Shown here piece by piece: positions 36,608 through 46,321 of a stretch of DNA of 64,000 nt. The stretch spans positions 2,294,001 through 2,358,000 of the forward strand of contig CAWGOT010000003.1 in NCBI GenBank assembly GCA_963824275.1. The letters are read 5' to 3'. The DNA is from JANXQG01 sp963824275. GTDB lineage: Bacteria; Planctomycetota; Planctomycetia; Pirellulales; Thermoguttaceae. Every line of letters starts with the position of its first letter. The stretch's first letter is position 1. Made by a program: the position numbers and the translations under genes. The notes beneath the pieces are model-generated. The model worked only from the letters and a program-made list of their open reading frames with translations, was not told where the DNA came from and did no database searches.

Positions 36608-36938
36608 AAATCACCTGCCCCTCGCGAAGGGCGGGACAGATTACCAGACAGAAGGCGTCGCGGTAACGCTCGACCTCCGTTGCCGAAGCGACCACGACGT
36701 CGACCGGCGCTTCTCCCGACAGGTTTCGGTAAATGGCCTCCGCCACGCGGTCGTGGCTGAACCTGCCTTTCTTGATCACCAGAATGTCGTAATCGCTGTT
36801 CGGCCCCATCGTGCCCCGTGCCGCCGAGCCGAAGAGCACGATTTTCTCTGGCTTGGCCGCCTCCACGACCTCGCGAACGATGATCTGCAAGATGGCCGGA
36901 TCGGGTTTGCCATTTTGTTTCTTCCGCTTCGCACCCAT
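36597..36938 (-). CDS. MNT-family nucleotidyltransferase (antitoxin of MNT/HEPN pair)
   Basis: About 113 residues from the ATG at 36938 (GGGAG nine bases upstream). The catalytic motif is IVLFGSAARGTMGPNSDYDI (GSxxRG...SDxD), with a third acidic residue in APVDVVVAS. Such proteins transfer nucleotides onto the HEPN partner to silence it. Order antitoxin then toxin, overlapping, is typical. An ATG at 36965 is also in frame but has a weaker upstream sequence. Confidence 0.85.
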   Translation of the reverse strand: MGAKRKKQNGKPDPAILQIIVREVVEAAKPEKIVLFGSAARGTMGPNSDYDILVIKKGRFSHDRVAEAIYRNLSGEAPVDVVVASATEVERYRDAFCLVICPALREGQVIYEA

Positions 36939-37160
36939 CGTAAGATACTCCCAAACCACGTCCATAACTCGTCAATTATACCATGCCGCGACGCCACTTG
37001 CACCGCCCCCGCTGGACCGAGAGTCCCTACAGGCTTGAGCCGGGGGCGCATGCCGATGGGCCAGCATCCTCGTAGAACCGCAGGTGAAATGATCAGGAGC
37101 AGACATTGCGAACGTCTTAGCCGGCGTTGGCGAAGTAACTGAAACTCGACTCGACTATCC

Positions 37161-37703
37161 TCAGGGCGCGGTGAAAGCGGTGTCCCGCGATCGCTTTATG
37201 ATCATGACCATGGCCGCGTCCTGCTCGCCGATCTTGCCCGCACATTCCACTTTGCCGTCCATGCCCATGGACGCGGACGCCGCGGGCTTGACCACGTCCA
37301 CCGGGAACAGGCCGCTGAAGGAAGCCTTCAAGTCGCTGGACGTGACGTGCATGCCCGCGGGCAGAGGAAACGCCACTTGCTTCATATCCAGGGCGGCGGT
37401 AATCTTCAGATTATCCTTTACCTGCTCGGCCAAGGTGGCCGTGCCGCTGATGTTAGCAGCGTCGACGGTGATGCCTTCCCTCTTGGCCAGATCGGCCGCC
37501 GCGGCGGTGGCGTTGACGTGCCAGGTATCGCCGACCTTCTTACGCTCCTTGGTGCCGAAGATGGTGTCATCGTCGGCGCCGCGGTCATTCTCCAGGCTGA
37601 TGACGAGGCCAAGGAGTTGCGCGACATCAGCCAACCGGTCCGCCGGCCTGAATGGATAACCCAGCAGGCTGCAGGCGTTGTTTAAGTGGAAAGTCGGAAC
37701 GAA
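37161..37703 (-). pseudogene. 3' part of an unknown gene, 5' end missing
   Basis: The open frame reads FHLNNACSLLGYPFRPADRL, then LLGLVISLENDRGADDDTIF, FPLPAGMHVTSSDLKASF and ends DTAFTAP. It begins directly after an in-frame stop at 37704 with no start codon and no ribosome-binding site, so the N-terminus appears lost. No family recognised. Confidence 0.45.
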
Positions 37704-37736
37704 TCATAGCCAGAACGCGGTCTTGACTTTTTTCAC

Positions 37737-38507
37737 CTAAGCTGGCGGATGGCGAAGGCGCTTCTCCGCCCAACCAGCTTGATCGGGGCGCAAGGGGAGT
37801 TCCGGCGGGCCGGAATAGTCGATTGCCAAGTCGTAGCCAAGCAAGTCGTAGACGTTCGTCACCGCCTGCTGTAGATCGAGCGATACGTCGGCGTCGTCGG
37901 GCAGGAGCGGAACCGGCACCGCCGGCAAACGCTCGTCGAGCTGGATCGGCCAGACTTCAGAGATTGGTCTCTCTTCCGCCCGACTCAGAACAACAAAATA
38001 CGGAGCGTCGGGAAGCGGCCGTTGCATGGGCACCCTTTGCCCTTGGCGCAGGAGGTCGATCTCGATCAAGTGGGCTGTGCTGAGCAGGATTCTGCGTCGC
38101 TTCGCCAGGTACTCTTCCCGCCCCTCGGAGCGCTTGTTCGTGGGCGAAAGCACCTCGATTGCGGTGACAAGGCGGCGCGAGGCCGTTTCGAGAATTTCAA
38201 CTACCACGTGCGGCACGCGAGTCGGCACGACGGTGGCAAGGCGTATCGGCGCCGCGGTCGCAACACCCCCTTGACCCCAGGGTTTTGCTCCGGTGTCAAC
38301 GACACCCACATCCGGGTAAATACTTGCTGTCGCCACGTAGACGTCGCTGATTTCGTCCAGCACGAATCGCTCCGTCGTGAGCGCCAGATACTTCGGGCGC
38401 AGCTTGGGCGCCAATTGACGAGCAATCTCCGCTGTAAGCTGCGAATGAACGCTCATCCATAACGAGCCCTCCAGGTAGGGATCCATGCCGGGAAAGGGCG
38501 ATGGCAT
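37737..38507 (-). CDS. DUF4058 family protein
   Basis: This 256-residue protein starts MPSPFPGMDPYLEGSLWMSV, the DUF4058 signature. It also has VVEILETASRRLVTAIEVLS and the PTNKRSEGREEYLAKRRRIL basic motif, which resembles PD-(D/E)xK-like folds. Function is unknown. The family is abundant in planctomycetes and cyanobacteria and often near mobile or defence genes. Frame intact. Confidence 0.9.
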   Translation of the reverse strand: MPSPFPGMDPYLEGSLWMSVHSQLTAEIARQLAPKLRPKYLALTTERFVLDEISDVYVATASIYPDVGVVDTGAKPWGQGGVATAAPIRLATVVPTRVPHVVVEILETASRRLVTAIEVLSPTNKRSEGREEYLAKRRRILLSTAHLIEIDLLRQGQRVPMQRPLPDAPYFVVLSRAEERPISEVWPIQLDERLPAVPVPLLPDDADVSLDLQQAVTNVYDLLGYDLAIDYSGPPELPLRPDQAGWAEKRLRHPPA

Positions 38508-38842
38508 AGGTTACCTCTGCAATTCTTGTCCACTGGTCCACTGGTCCACTGGATCGACCTCCCATTCATCTTAGCAGAAAAAACTGGGGTGGCGCATATC
38601 ATCCGGGACTAATGCCACGTGCGGCGATTAGGTTCCAGGCTCTCAGCCATATTTCTCGGCATGGAGACAAAACCGATGAAGAAGGCAGCCCCCTATTCCT
38701 ACTAAACAACGACAGCAAAACTGCAAGAGAAGTGAATTCGGGCCACTTCGAGCCAAAATTCCCCATCGGCAGGGTGACTGGCAACCAGGTGCCGCGGCGT
38801 TTCCGCGGTCGGAAAACGGCCGCTAATTTATTGGATGAGGCG
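38508..38842. other. Intergenic upstream of gyrA with a short tandem repeat
   Basis: No gene is supported. CCACTGGT repeats three times at 38530-38552. A short open frame at 38612-38893 has no family match and overlaps the gyrA promoter. Confidence 0.5.
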
Positions 38843-38871
38843 TTGAAGAACCGCGTCAAAACCGGTATAAT
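38843..38871 (+). promoter_or_regulatory. Sigma70-type promoter of gyrA
   Basis: TTGAAG (38843-38848) and TATAAT (38866-38871) are separated by exactly 17 bases. This gives a leader of about 160 nt to the TTG start at 39039. Confidence 0.75.
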
Positions 38872-39038
38872 TTCTCTCTTTGCCAGAGTATGATGCAAAA
38901 GCCCTAAGTTTGCATCAGGAAAGAAGATGCGGCTCCCGGCGGCCAGACGGGCCGAGTGGGAACTGGGTCCTCCTGCCGACTCGGGCACCATGTACTCATG
39001 GTCGGCGGGAGCGGATTGAAACGACGAAAGGATGCCTC

Positions 39039-41866
39039 TTGTCCACAGATTCCACCCTCCCACCCGAACCGCCCGATCCTGAGGATGACACCCCTGAGGA
39101 AATGCCCTCGGCAGGCGGAGATATCCACTTGGGACGGCTCATCCCCCGGCCGATCGACGAAGAGCTCAAAGACAGCTACCTCACCTACTCGATGAGCGTG
39201 ATCGTCAGCCGGGCACTGCCCGACGTCCGCGACGGGCTCAAGCCCTCGCAACGGCGAATCCTCGTCGCCATGTCCGACCTGGGCCTCACGCCCGGCTCCT
39301 CCACGTCGAAGTGCGCCGGCATCGTGGGCGAGACCATGAAGCGCTACCACCCGCACGGCGACATGGCCATCTATCCGACCCTGGTCCGCCTGGCCCAGGA
39401 CTGGAACACCCGCTATCCGCTCATCGACAAGCAAGGCAACTTCGGCTCGATCGCCGGTCTGCCGCCGGCCGCCATGCGGTATACCGAGGCCCGCATGTCC
39501 ACCTTCGCCGCCCTGATGATGGACGACACCAAGATGGACACGGTCGATTTCCTGCCGACCTACGACGAGAAGGGCACGGAGCCCTCGGTCCTGCCGTCGA
39601 AGTTCCCGAACCTGTTGGTGAATGGTTCGCAGGGCATCGCGGTCGGCATGGCCACGTCCATCCCGCCGCACAACCTGGTCGAGATCTGCGACGCCCTGAT
39701 CAGCCTGATCGACAACCCCGACATTTCGATCGACGAGCTGATGGAAATCGTCCCCGGGCCGGACTTTCCCACGGGCAACATCGTCTGCGGCAGGGCCGGG
39801 CTGCGGCGCGGCTACTACACGGGCCGCGGCACGATCACGCTCCGCGCCCGCGCTCGCATCGAGGAGCACGGCAAGGGCCGCTTCCGAATCGTGATCAACG
39901 AGGTGCCCTATCAGGCCGCCCGCGACCGCGTCGAGGAGCGGATTGCGGAGCTGGTCAACGAGGACCGCATCGCGGGCATCTCGGCCTCGCGGAACGAAAG
40001 CGACCTGAAGGAGCCGGTCCGCCTGGTGCTGGAATTGAAGCAGGACGCCGACCCGGAGGTCGTGCTGGCCCAGCTCTACCAGTTCTCGCCGCTGCAAGAC
40101 ACGTTCTCGCTGATCTTCCTCGCCCTGGTCGACGGCAAGCCGCGGGTGATGGGCTTCAAGGAGCTGCTGGAAGAGTTCATCCGCCACCGCGAGATCGTCA
40201 TCCGCCGCCGCACGCAGTTCCTGCTGGCCAAGGCCCGGCAGCGGAAGCATACGGTCGAGGGCCTGCTCCTGGCCCTGGCCAATATCGACGAGGTGATCCG
40301 CACGATCCGCACCTCGGCCAACCAGGACGAGGCCAAGCGGCGGCTGATGCTGATCCAGACGCCCGCCGCCATGCTCCGCCGCGCCTGGGCGACGACGGCT
40401 TCGAGATCTTTCAGGCGGAGCGGGGCGTGCAGGAGACCTATGCCCTGACGCCGGTCCAGGCCGACGCTATCCTGCGCATGACGCTCGGGCAGTTGGTCAA
40501 CCTGGAGCAGGAGAAACTCAGCGGCGAACACCAGGAGTTGCTGGCCAAGATCCGCGAGTACAATCGCATCCTCTCGGACCGCAAGAACATCCTCGACATC
40601 ATCCGCGAGGACCTCAAGGAACTGAAGCGGAAGTATCCCGAGCCGCGGCGGACGGAGATCAGCGGCGAGGAGATCGGCGAGGTCGACCTCGAGGACCTGA
40701 TCCCCGAGGAGACGATGGTCGTCTCGATCAGCAGCAACGGCTACATCAAGCGGACGCCGGTCACGGCCTATCGCGCCCAGCACCGCGGCGGCAAAGGGCT
40801 GACCGGGGCCAAGACCGAAGAGGAAGACCCCATCGAGCACCTCTTCGTCGCCAGCACGCACTCCTACCTGATGTTCTTCACGAACCAGGGCAAGGTCTAT
40901 TGGCGCAAGGTCTACGACCTGCCGCAATCGGCCCGCGACAGCCGCGGCCGGGCCGTCGTCAATCTGCTCAGCCTGCAGGAGGGCGAGCGGATCACCGACT
41001 GCCGCGCCGTCCGCGACTTCACCCTGCCGGATCATTACCTGGTGATGGCCACCGCCAACGGCCTGGTGAAGAAGACGCCGCTGGAGGCCTACTGCCGCCC
41101 TCGCACCGGCGGCATCATCGCCATCAAGCTCCGCGAGGGCGACCAGTTGGTCGACGTCGTGGTGGCCCAGAAGGGCGACGAGCTGGTGCTGGCCACAGCC
41201 AAGGGCATGGCGATCCGCTTCAAGGAGTCGGACGCCCGGCCCATGGGCCGCGATTCCAGCGGCGTGAAAGGCATCCGCCTGACCAAGGACGACCAGGTCG
41301 TGGGCATGGTGGTGGCCGATCCCGAGGCCACGCTCCTGACCGCCTGCGCCAACGGCTACGGCAAGCGGACGCCCTTCGGCCCCAACCTGGCCGTGGAGCA
41401 GGGAGCGGGGAGCGGGGAGCAGGGCGTTGAAGGCGGTTCGGAGGATGACGAGGCTGTGGAGCAGGGAGCAGGCGGGGCACCCACGCAGTGGGTCGGGGAG
41501 CAGGGAGTCGGGCCGGACGATGACGAGGCCGATGCCACGGAGGCCGAAGGCGAAGGCGAACATTCTTCGTCGCGATCCTACCGCACGCAGCGTCGCGGCG
41601 GCAAGGGACTGCGCGACATCAAGACCACCGAGCGCAACGGCCCGGTGATCGGCATCGTCCGCATCCGCGAGGGCGACGAACTGCTGATGATGACCGCCCG
41701 CGGCAAGATCCAGCGGATCCCCGCCGGCGACATCAGCATCATCGGCCGCAACACGCAGGGCGTGCGGTTCATGAGTCTCGACGAAGGCGATACCTTGGTG
41801 GCCGTGAAACGCGTGCCCAAGGAAGAGGCCGAGGAAAAGGAAAAAGTGGAACCCCCAGAGGCGTAG
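39039..41866 (+). CDS. gyrA: DNA gyrase subunit A, one frameshift and an acidic insert
   Basis: GyrA breaks and rejoins DNA during supercoiling. Start at the TTG 39039 (AAAGGA eight bases upstream, then STDSTLPPEPPDPED). The active-site tyrosine is in AAMRYTEARMS, with PHGDMAIYPTLVRLAQDW before it. A lost C near 40384 (GCGCCTGGGCG where GCGCCCTGGGCG is expected) shifts the frame; gyrA is essential, so this is almost surely a sequencing error. The C-terminal pinwheel has two GyrA-box-like motifs: QHRGGKG near 580 and canonical QRRGGKG near 850. An acidic low-complexity insert (about 785-845) separates blades and is partly encoded by repeats. Confidence 0.95.
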
Positions 41867-42052
41867 GGCCGCAGAATTGGCGTGCGCAGCATGATCATTG
41901 CCGCGCCACTCTTATTTTGCCGAACCCGGTGCTGCAAATAGCATAAAAGCGTCCTAGAATTTTAGACAGCGGCAACGACCATGCAAGCACACGCATGGTG
42001 CCCGTGCCGCACTCCGAATTAGGAGCGGCCGTGAACTGCCGCGCTCCAGAAC

Positions 42053-43378
42053 ATGAAACTCGCAATTGTCGGAACCGGTTACGTGGGACTGGTCACGGGC
42101 ACGTGCCTGGCCGAGACGGGCAACGACGTGACGTGCGTCGATTGCGACGCGGGGAAGATCGAGCGGCTCGTGCGGGGCGAGGTGCCGATCTACGAACCGG
42201 GCCTGGCGGAGCTGATTTCGCGGAACGCGGCCGCAGGGCTGCTGCACTTCACCACCGACCTGGCGGCCGCCGCCGGGGATGCCAAGATCGTCTTCCTGGC
42301 CGTGGGCACGCCGCCGGCCGACGATGGCTCGGTCGATCTTACGGCCCTCTGGGCGGTCGTGGACGATCTGGCCCCGCATCTGCCGAAGGAGGCGATCGTG
42401 GTGCTGAAGAGCACGGTGCCGGTGGGCACCAACGCCGCGGTCACCGCCCGGCTCGGCCAGCTGACGGGCCGTGGACCGGGGTACCGGGTGCCCCCGCGTG
42501 GCCAACAACCCCGAGTTCCTCAAGGAAGGGGCGGCCATCGACGACTTCATGAAGCCCGACCGCGTGGTCATCGGCACCAACGACCCCGAGGTCCGCGACG
42601 TGCTTTCCGACCTCTACCAGCCCTACCTGCGGACCGACAAGCCGCTGTTGTGCATGTCGCCGGAAAGCGCGGAGATGACCAAGTACGTGGCCAACGCCCT
42701 GCTCTCGACGAAGATCAGCTTCATCAACGAGATGGCCAACATCTGCGAGCGGACGGGGGCCGACATCAACGAGGTCCGCCGCGGCATCGGCCACGACAGC
42801 CGCATCGGCTTCGCCTTCCTCTTTCCCGGCGTGGGCTACGGCGGCAGTTGCTTTCCCAAGGACGTGCGGGCCTTGGCCGCGGTGGCCCGGGCCCACGGCG
42901 TCCAGCCGCGGATCCTCGACGCCGTGCACGAGGTGAACGTCTGCCAGAAGTCGGTCCTGCTTCGAGAAGATCATCGAAGCATTTCCGCGGCAAGCTGGAC
43001 GGGCCTGACCATCGGCGTCTGGGGGCTGGCCTTCAAGCCGGGCACGGACGACATCCGCGAGGCCCCGGCGCTGGTGCTGATCGACAGCCTGCTGGCGCGG
43101 GCGCGAAGGTGCGGGTCTACGACCCCGAGGCGATGGACAACGTCCGCCGCGATTACGGCGCGAAGCTGGTCTACTGCGCCCACCGCGACGAGGTGCTGGA
43201 AGGGGCCGACGCCCTGGCGATCGTGACCGAGTGGAAGCACTTCATCAATCCCGATTTCGACAAGCTGCGGGGCCTGATGCGGCAGCCGGTGATCTTCGAC
43301 GGCCGCAACCTCTACCGCCGCGAGCGGATGAAGAAGGCCGGGTTCACGTACTACAGCATCGGGCGGCCGGCGGTGTGA
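42053..43378 (+). CDS. ugd: UDP-glucose 6-dehydrogenase, several frameshifts
   Basis: The enzyme oxidises UDP-glucose to UDP-glucuronate for polysaccharides. The start MKLAIVGTGYVGLVTGTCLA carries the NAD motif. VLKSTVPVGTNA is present, and after a disturbed stretch near 42465-42520 the next frame gives ANNPEFLKEGAAIDDFMKPD, the catalytic GVGYGGSCFPKDVRALA, and GVWGLAFKPGTDDIREAP after shifts at 42960-43010. Another loss near 43098 leads to VRVYDPEAMDNVRRDYG and the end TYYSIGRPAV. All family parts are present, so base errors are likely. Its last codons are duplicated at 46192-46242. Confidence 0.9.
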   Translation: MKLAIVGTGYVGLVTGTCLAETGNDVTCVDCDAGKIERLVRGEVPIYEPGLAELISRNAAAGLLHFTTDLAAAAGDAKIVFLAVGTPPADDGSVDLTALWAVVDDLAPHLPKEAIVVLKSTVPVGTNAAVTARLGQLTGRGPGYRVPPRGQQPRVPQGRGGHRRLHEARPRGHRHQRPRGPRRAFRPLPALPADRQAAVVHVAGKRGDDQVRGQRPALDEDQLHQRDGQHLRADGGRHQRGPPRHRPRQPHRLRLPLSRRGLRRQLLSQGRAGLGRGGPGPRRPAADPRRRARGERLPEVGPASRRSSKHFRGKLDGPDHRRLGAGLQAGHGRHPRGPGAGADRQPAGAGAKVRVYDPEAMDNVRRDYGAKLVYCAHRDEVLEGADALAIVTEWKHFINPDFDKLRGLMRQPVIFDGRNLYRRERMKKAGFTYYSIGRPAV

Positions 43379-43381
43379 TGT

Positions 43382-43538
43382 TCAAGACCCCATCCAGCTT
43401 GTCTGGATGGTGAATCAGGTTGGACAGCTAAAGGCGGGGAGGCAGGACATCAAGACCCCATCCAGCTTGCCTGGATGGTGAATCAGTTTAGCTTTCCAAC
43501 CTGATTCACCATCCGGACAAGCCGGATGGGGTCTTGAG
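43382..43538. repeat. Three copies of a 40-bp hairpin repeat (CAAGACCCCATCCAGCTTG type)
   Basis: Two direct copies (43382-43422, 43450-43490) and one inverted copy (43497-43538) carry AAGACCCC-ATCCAG-CTTG(T/C)-CTGGAT-GGTGAATCA. The inverted copy has ATCCGG/CCGGAT, a paired change. Related copies lie at 56708-56815. Together they lie between ugd and a convergent gene and could form terminator-like hairpins. Confidence 0.85.
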
Positions 43539-43540
43539 CC

Positions 43541-45185
43541 CTACGGCTTCGAAATTCGGACGGCGATGTCGTCCCAAGGCTCGCTGCCTTCTTTGCGGTC
43601 CTCGACTCCTTTGCCGCCGTCGTCCTTGCCGTTTTGGCCGACGCTGTAGAGAAGATACCCGCCGTCTTGCAGCGAATAGTGGAGGTCGCCGTCGGTGAAA
43701 CGGTCTTTCGGGATTGCCGCAACGTACTTCGGCGTTAAGTCGGCCAGCTTCGCCGGATAGGCTCCGTGGTCCGCGCGATAAGCGGCCAAGGCAAAGGCCA
43801 GTTTCGTCAGGTCGAATCGCGTCAGGCCGCGATCCTCAACTTCCGGGGCCGCGCGAAGTCCTGATAACAGGGAAAGGCCACACAGGACATCACCTAGGGC
43901 CTCGGACGCGACTTTTCGCTGGTCGGGGGATTTGTCCAATCCCGTTTTCAGGATACGCTGCATCTCAGCCGTATTCTTGCGGATTTGAAGATCGATATCG
44001 TCGTAAATTGCCTTTCTTTCCGCGCGAGTCGATCTTCGCATGGCATCGACAATGCGATCGCACCGGGCGTTGCCCAGGCGAAGGATCGAGTCCCAGTCAA
44101 TCGGACCGGCGGCCGCCGCGTCGCACACCGATCTCGCATAGGCCTTTTGCTCTGGAGAATCTGCGTACTGGGCGAGCGTGTTCAACCCGCCGGCTCCATC
44201 CCGAACTACGCAGCCAACGCTGTCGAGATAGTCAGAGCGTTCGCCGATGTCGACCTCGTCGACAACGCGGGGCATGGTGGGCAGACGATCGAGATCGCTG
44301 CGCATCTTCTCTGCCTCTGCAGCGGAAAGCTGCGTCTGCTGAAGCATCCCTTGTTCGGCGGAAAAACCAATACTGTCCAAGGCGATCCCTGCCACGTAAT
44401 CCTCGAAAGTCGGGCCTTCGGCAACCAGCCGGGCCAGCCGATGGCAGACCAATAAGTCTTGCCACGCATCGTCGACACGACCATCGTTCAGCCGCAGCAT
44501 GGCACGGGCAGCGAGAGCGCGGCCTGCTTCTCGATAGGGCTGGAGCGCCGGTTGCATGGCCGAAATCAGCACCCGGCGGCCCACAAGCGGATCGAATCGC
44601 CGCGGTCGCTTCGACGCCTCGATCAGGAGCGACAGCGGCTTCTCATTGGCGTCCAGCCAGGCGGCAACTTGCGGGAACTCCTTCCTTGACCAAGGTCGCT
44701 TTGCTGCAATCGCGTATGCGTTAAGAAACGCATCGCCGATCGATTCACCAGCCTTCTGCACGGCGGGTTTTTCAGCGTTGAGACGCTTGGCGAATTGCTC
44801 CGGCATTGCGAAGTAATCGCCTTTTTCCGGCAGCGGGTCGATGCCCAGTTGCTTGAAATACTCAGCACGCTGTCGCGGTAAGATCTCGTCCGGTCCCATT
44901 GCCCGCCAGAAAAGAACTGCCGCGTTGTTTTCCGGCGTGACTCCCTTGCGGCAGTGCTGGTTGATCGCGGCGATGTAGTCCGGATAGCCGCCGGCGTCCA
45001 ACGGCTCGACGATGCGGGTCGTTTCCTTGGAGATCGTGAAGGGCAGTTTGGGCTTTGCCGCCGCCGGCTCAGCGTTTTTTGTCGCCCGGTTTCGCCGGGG
45101 ATGGATCTTCAGCCTGGGTCGAGGGCGCAGTACCCAACATGATCAGCAAAAGACATGCGTGCGCGAGACACAATGATCGGCTCAT
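43541..45185 (-). CDS. Secreted protein of unknown function, one frameshift near signal peptide
   Basis: The ATG at 45185 reads a signal peptide (SLCLAHACLLLIMLGTAPST, then QAEDPSPAKPGDKK). A shift in the A-run near 45075 leads to the main frame: AAAKPKLPFTISKETTRIVE, LDAGGYPDYIAAINQHCRKG, and a C-terminal domain RFDLTKLAFALAAYRADHGA, PKDRFTDGDLHYSLQDGGY, DRKEGSEPWDDIAVRI. The last part resembles the pseudopilin-like tail of planctomycete secreted proteins. Function is unknown. A truncated, diverged copy lies at 46322-46965. Confidence 0.7.
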
Positions 45186-45223
45186 ATCAATTTACCCCGT
45201 GCATTTTTTGAAATCGCCAACGC

Positions 45224-45592
45224 TCATGGCTGCGAGCCACCCGCGTGCGACTCGACAAAACTCCGAATATGATTCAAATGACGGTCGATCAATTCTCTAT
45301 GGACTTCCTTGATCGGCATCCAACTGCTGATGCCTCCATAGCGTGCATCAAACAATGCGCCATACAGGACCTTGTACGCCCTAGCGATGCTCGGATATCT
45401 ACGCAATACGGTCCGGTTTCGATCTTCGTGGCTCCGGCTGTGAACGCCGTACTGGGAGAATAGCCGTTCAACGAGTTCCACAGCCGCATAGAAGGCGACG
45501 GTGGCGAGCCAATCCGGATATCGGTCGGAAATTTCCGCGAGAAACTCGAGATGGTGAATCGCCTTTTCCTCGTGCTCTGCTGCCGTTCCCAT
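45224..45592 (-). CDS. HEPN-like small protein, second gene of a two-gene module
   Basis: About 122 residues, all helical: HEEKAIHHLEFLAEISDRYP, WLATVAFYAAVELVERLF, then VHSRSHEDRNRTVLRRYP. The last segment carries the R/H-rich motif common in HEPN-like proteins with RNase potential. The first gene of the module lies just upstream on the same strand, so they are probably coupled. The ATG at 45592 has AGGAA seven bases upstream; 45595 and a TTG at 45619 are alternatives. Toxin role is inferred only from the fold. Confidence 0.6.
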   Translation of the reverse strand: MGTAAEHEEKAIHHLEFLAEISDRYPDWLATVAFYAAVELVERLFSQYGVHSRSHEDRNRTVLRRYPSIARAYKVLYGALFDARYGGISSWMPIKEVHRELIDRHLNHIRSFVESHAGGSQP

Positions 45593-45615
45593 CATCGAGT
45601 TCCTGAAGGGCCAGA

Positions 45616-46059
45616 TCAAAACACTTGAAGGGAATTATCGACATCGAACCGCTGGCTTAATTTCTCGCGATCTCCGGGGCCGACTTGCAGAACGTCGCAC
45701 GACCAACCGTCGCGAATCAACTTGCCCTCAACGTCGGTGATCGCATCGCTCAGAACGAAATCGAACGTCAACTGCCGGCGGACCACGAACACCTTGACGA
45801 AACCATTCGTAAGTTCAAAGGGCACGTAGCACTTCTCGACTCGATCGCCGTGCGACTGGCACCACTCGCGGATCGGCGCAAGGAAATTTTCGGCAAAGAG
45901 CTTGCTGCTTTGTCCCCCTGAAACCGCATTTTCGCTCGCCGATACGGCCCGCTGAGCGGCTGCGACGAAGCGGTCCTGGTCCTCCAGGGGCACGCTGATC
46001 TGCCCGGACGCAAAGTGCAACTGAATGGGCGTGCTCACGGTCAGAGTTGGAAACGACAT
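45616..46059 (-). CDS. Unknown partner of the HEPN-like protein
   Basis: This 147-residue protein starts MSFPTLTVSTPIQLHFASGQ. It has alternating strands and helices: FLAPIREWCQSHGDRVEKCY, VKVFVVRRQLTFDFVLSDAI, DVLQVGPGDREKLSQRFD. No family recognised. A TATAAT/TTGCAC promoter at 46108-46137 precedes it, and this promoter is also kept in the decayed second copy. By position it may be the antitoxin or sensor of the module. Confidence 0.55.
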   Translation of the reverse strand: MSFPTLTVSTPIQLHFASGQISVPLEDQDRFVAAAQRAVSASENAVSGGQSSKLFAENFLAPIREWCQSHGDRVEKCYVPFELTNGFVKVFVVRRQLTFDFVLSDAITDVEGKLIRDGWSCDVLQVGPGDREKLSQRFDVDNSLQVF

Positions 46060-46107
46060 GCTGCGGCCTGTTCAATATCTCAGGGCTTTGATGAACTGCC
46101 TACTGGA

Positions 46108-46137
46108 ATTATACCTCGGATCGTCGATCGCGTGCAA
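46108..46137 (-). promoter_or_regulatory. Candidate promoter of the two-gene HEPN module
   Basis: On the minus strand TTGCAC (46132-46137) and TATAAT (46108-46113) are 18 bases apart, about 50 bp before the ATG at 46059. The segment is repeated with few changes at 46997-47046. Confidence 0.5.
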
Positions 46138-46191
46138 CCCCCGTCGCCGCAGCCCCACTCTGGCCTGCGCACAACGAGTCGAATTTCGGCG

Positions 46192-46242
46192 ATGAAGAAG
46201 GCTGGGTTTACGTACTACAGCATCGGGCGGCCGGCGGTGTAG
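46192..46242 (+). pseudogene. Duplicated last 17 codons of ugd
   Basis: ATGAAGAAGGCTGGGTTTAC and what follows encode MKKAGFTYYSIGRPAV and a stop, the same as the ugd C-terminus at 43328-43378 with a few silent changes. There is no upstream part of ugd here, so it marks the left edge of a duplicated block. Confidence 0.85.
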
Positions 46243-46321
46243 GGGCAAAATCCGAAATCCGAAACGCGAAATCCGAAACAAATTCTAAACGGAAAATCGG
46301 AATGACGAAAACGATCCCACC

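Noticed and set aside
38612..38893. Short plus-strand frame before gyrA
   Set aside because: It runs through the gyrA promoter, has no family match and no ribosome-binding site.
38904..41563. Long open frames antisense to gyrA
   Set aside because: Gyrase motifs on the plus strand explain the region; the antisense frames are low-complexity shadows.
43382..43538. Possible CRISPR array because of three similar 40-bp units
   Set aside because: The units are palindromic, unevenly spaced, one is inverted, and there are no cas genes.
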